A DNA stretch of 64,000 bases, from NCBI GenBank assembly GCA_949825045.1, contig OX463807.1, positions 34,058,749-34,122,748 on the forward strand, read 5' to 3'. The notes beneath the pieces are model-generated. The model did no database searches. It worked only from the letters and a program-made list of their open reading frames with translations, and was not told the DNA's origin. How positions within the stretch are numbered: position 1 is the stretch's first letter; each line of letters opens with the position of its first letter. The position numbers and the translations under genes were made by a program. Positions 61,904 to 64,000 of this stretch are shown piece after piece. Source of the stretch: Argyresthia goedartella (taxonomy: Eukaryota > Arthropoda > Insecta > Lepidoptera > Argyresthiidae).

Positions 61904-64000
61904 AGAATAGAATAGAATAGAATAGAATGCCATTTATTTACTGTATCAGCATAAACACATGAGAAAATAAGAATAAAACACAATAAAAATAAAAATAAAA
62001 CAATTAATATCACAAACAAAATCTACAATAACATTAAAAAATTATATATAATTTCCAATTCATGTCTAATTTTTAAAGAAACCCACATTAAGTTGTGAGT
62101 TGTTTCACTGCTATGTGCACATGCTGCGACAGCAAAAGGGCTCAGACTCAGCGTAGTGTCACAGGAAAACCTGTGACGCTGGTTTTCAGTCTAGGACCCA
62201 GAGTATAATTGAATTTAGACATGTCAATGTCACCAGGTGGCAAGTGTACTAAAATTAACAACCTAACACTAAATGTGTAAATAAAATAAATAAAATGTCA
62301 ATACGGAAAAAATATAATAAAAAATAAGATGGAGATAATAAAATTGTATTGCGGATTAGTGAATAAATAGTTATATGGATTAAATTGTATTGAATAATAA
62401 TGTCGTATTGAATGAATTACTAATGTCACAAAGAGTTGAAATTACGTACACAACGAAAAAGTATATTTGGTATACACATTGCGGTATCAGGTCAATTTTA
62501 GAGTGGTAGAACGCGGTACGCAGCACTTTGTCATGGTAGCTTCAGGTATTCTGCTTTTGTTGGAATAGTAACCTTTCTCGAATTAATTTTTTGAATATAT
62601 GTTTTGATTTGAGCTCTCGGAGCGGTGGGGGTATATTATTCCAACATTTTGTGGCAAGATACCTGAAGCTACCACGAAACGCCGCAGTCCCGTGGCGGGG
62701 GACGGACAAGACACTGGTGGCAGTTCTAATATTGTGGTGGCGCGTAGTTCTCCAGGTGAGCTTTTCAAGAAGGTATTCAGGCTTACCAGTATGTATGACT
62801 CCGAATAGAAGAGTAGAAAAGTAAAGATCCTGTCTTGCCGTTAATTTCAACATGTCAGCACAATTAAAGTACGATGTGACATGTGTTCGCGGAGGAATGT
62901 TGAAACAGTACCTAGCGCAAGCATTTTGTACCCGTTGGATCAACCTCTCAGTTCGCTTGTATAGACATGGGCCGTACACCAACAACCCGTAGTTAATTTT
63001 AGACAGCACCAGGGATTCGCACAACCTGACTCGCATATCGATACTAAGAAATCTTCTTATCTTGTACAAGACCCTGAGTCGATAGAAACAGTTCTTTGCC
63101 ACTTCTAATACATGTTTATCAAACCGTAACTCACTGTCCATTAGCAAGCCCAGGTTTCGTGCCTCACTGACTCGATCCAGGCGTACATGTGAAATTGTTA
63201 TTTCAGGGTCAAAGTCAGTAAGAGTTTTCACTTGATGTTTTGAGCCAAGAATTAGGAGTTTTGACTTGGAGGGGTTCAAAACCAGAGCATTATTGGCAGA
63301 CCATAGGGAGACACTAGCAAGGTCTTCATTCATACGTCTGACAGCCTCCTCAATATTATCATTGTTCGCTTCTATATAAAACTGAAGGTCATCAGCGTAC
63401 AAATGGCACCTACTGTGTTTTATACTACCTATAATATCCGCACTGTACAAAATAAAGAGTAGCGGTCCCAGAATTGAGCCCTGAGGGACGCCTCTATTCG
63501 AAGGAACGCATTTGGATAAGCATACTGATCCATCATTTTTATTAATAATAACATGTTGATAGCGATTAGTCAAGTAACTCTCGATCCACCTGATTGAATT
63601 CATGTCAAATCCATAAAAATTTAGTTTGGAGAGCATCATTGTTACATTAATACAGTCAAATGCACGTGAAAAATCCAACAGAGCCAGGAGTGTGCCATTG
63701 TTTTTGTCTTGAGAAGCTAAAATGTTATCTACAACATCTAGTAGGGCTGTGACAGTGCTACGCCCTTTTCTGAAACCAGACTGTAACTTAGGGAGAATAA
63801 TGTTTCTCTCCAAAAATAATGAGATCTGATTATATACGACTCTTTCCAGTATCTTAGACAAATAAGGCAATATGCTTATAGGCCTTAGATCCTTCACTGT
63901 TTGTGGGTCATTATTTTTGGGAGTTGGTCGTATAAGCGACGTTTTCAAGAGTTGCGGAAATGTGGAGGTAGATATTGATTTATTCACGATAGCTGTTATA
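61904..64000 (-). mobile_element. LINE 'D' with open RT, runs off right edge
   Basis: (AGAAT)n tail at 61904-61928, 600-bp UTR, then ORF2. It inserted into the LINE of paralogue intron 3, so it is younger than the duplication. The 5' end is outside the window. The truncated sister copy is at 22262-22960. Confidence 0.9.
62542..63987 (-). CDS. LINE 'D' ORF2, reverse transcriptase part (481+ codons, uninterrupted)
   Basis: Jockey/CR1-like RT: LRPISILPYLSKILERVVYN, GFRKGRSTVTALLDVV, LLDFSRAFDCI, NRGVPQGSILGPLLFILYSA, intact catalytic HLYADDLQFY, NLGLLMDSELRFDKHV, then the C-terminal region with CWNNIPPPLREL. No stop or frameshift in the visible part. The listed ATG is internal, since the endonuclease should lie upstream beyond 64000. 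The best candidate here for a recently active element. Confidence 0.92.
   Translation of the reverse strand: MNKSISTSTFPQLLKTSLIRPTPKNNDPQTVKDLRPISILPYLSKILERVVYNQISLFLERNIILPKLQSGFRKGRSTVTALLDVVDNILASQDKNNGTLLALLDFSRAFDCINVTMMLSKLNFYGFDMNSIRWIESYLTNRYQHVIINKNDGSVCLSKCVPSNRGVPQGSILGPLLFILYSADIIGSIKHSRCHLYADDLQFYIEANNDNIEEAVRRMNEDLASVSLWSANNALVLNPSKSKLLILGSKHQVKTLTDFDPEITISHVRLDRVSEARNLGLLMDSELRFDKHVLEVAKNCFYRLRVLYKIRRFLSIDMRVRLCESLVLSKINYGLLVYGPCLYKRTERLIQRVQNACARYCFNIPPRTHVTSYFNCADMLKLTARQDLYFSTLLFGVIHTGKPEYLLEKLTWRTTRHHNIRTATSVLSVPRHGTAAFRGSFRYLATKCWNNIPPPLRELKSKHIFKKLIRERLLFQQKQNT

Overview
The window is animal nuclear DNA, AT-rich and crowded with transposons, most likely from a moth or butterfly (Lepidoptera). 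The clues are GT-AG introns with arthropod splice sites, tRNA-derived SINEs, RTE and Jockey/CR1-like LINEs with short-tandem-repeat tails, an errantivirus, Ty3/gypsy, copia and Helitron pieces, and a short dispersed repeat carrying the phrase 'ggtacggaaccctt'. The species assignment is an inference. No bacterial operon, CRISPR array or rRNA was seen.

The one clear host gene runs on the + strand from 3998 to 25055. I assembled it exon by exon: eleven coding exons join in frame to a 552-residue AMP-forming acyl-CoA synthetase of the ANL superfamily (luciferase-like / 4-coumarate-CoA-ligase-like). Its motifs fall at nearly the same residue numbers as in firefly luciferase (P-loop 198-207, YGMSE 342-346, TGD 420-422, DRLK 436-439, catalytic Lys 529). 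A TATA box, an initiator and a very short candidate 5' UTR exon lie about 1.8 kb upstream (2177-2230). A polyadenylation signal lies at 25292. The introns hold LINEs, an RTE copy, a Helitron helicase piece, SINE-like repeats and a 108-bp minisatellite that another LINE has split.

About 6 kb from the 5' half of this locus (641-6710) is repeated in the same orientation at 55329-61903. It includes the promoter, coding exons 1-3 and older transposon remnants. Exon lengths and splice sites are the same, so a second, paralogous synthetase gene probably starts at 59022 and continues past the right edge. A LINE with an open reading frame (61904-64000) has landed in its third intron.

Between the copies (25.3-55.3 kb) I saw no host gene. 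The order is: errantivirus pol-env remnants (25.9-30.1 kb); a Ty3/gypsy element with two LTRs and a 4-bp target duplication but no gag (33795-39252); several minus-strand LINEs (39.4-48.4 kb); a pair of about 740-bp inverted arms (47614-48351 and 51119-51894) enclosing a small TIR transposon with its own helix-turn-helix ORF (48984-49830), a tRNA-derived SINE and a LINE scrap; two adjacent perfect hairpins (52366-52436); a broken copia pol; and more LINE ends.

I found no coherent new multi-gene system. The strongest leads are the duplicated synthetase locus, the in-frame minisatellite, perfect palindromes with 4-nt spacers, the inverted arms, and the small transposon that encodes only a DNA-binding-type protein.
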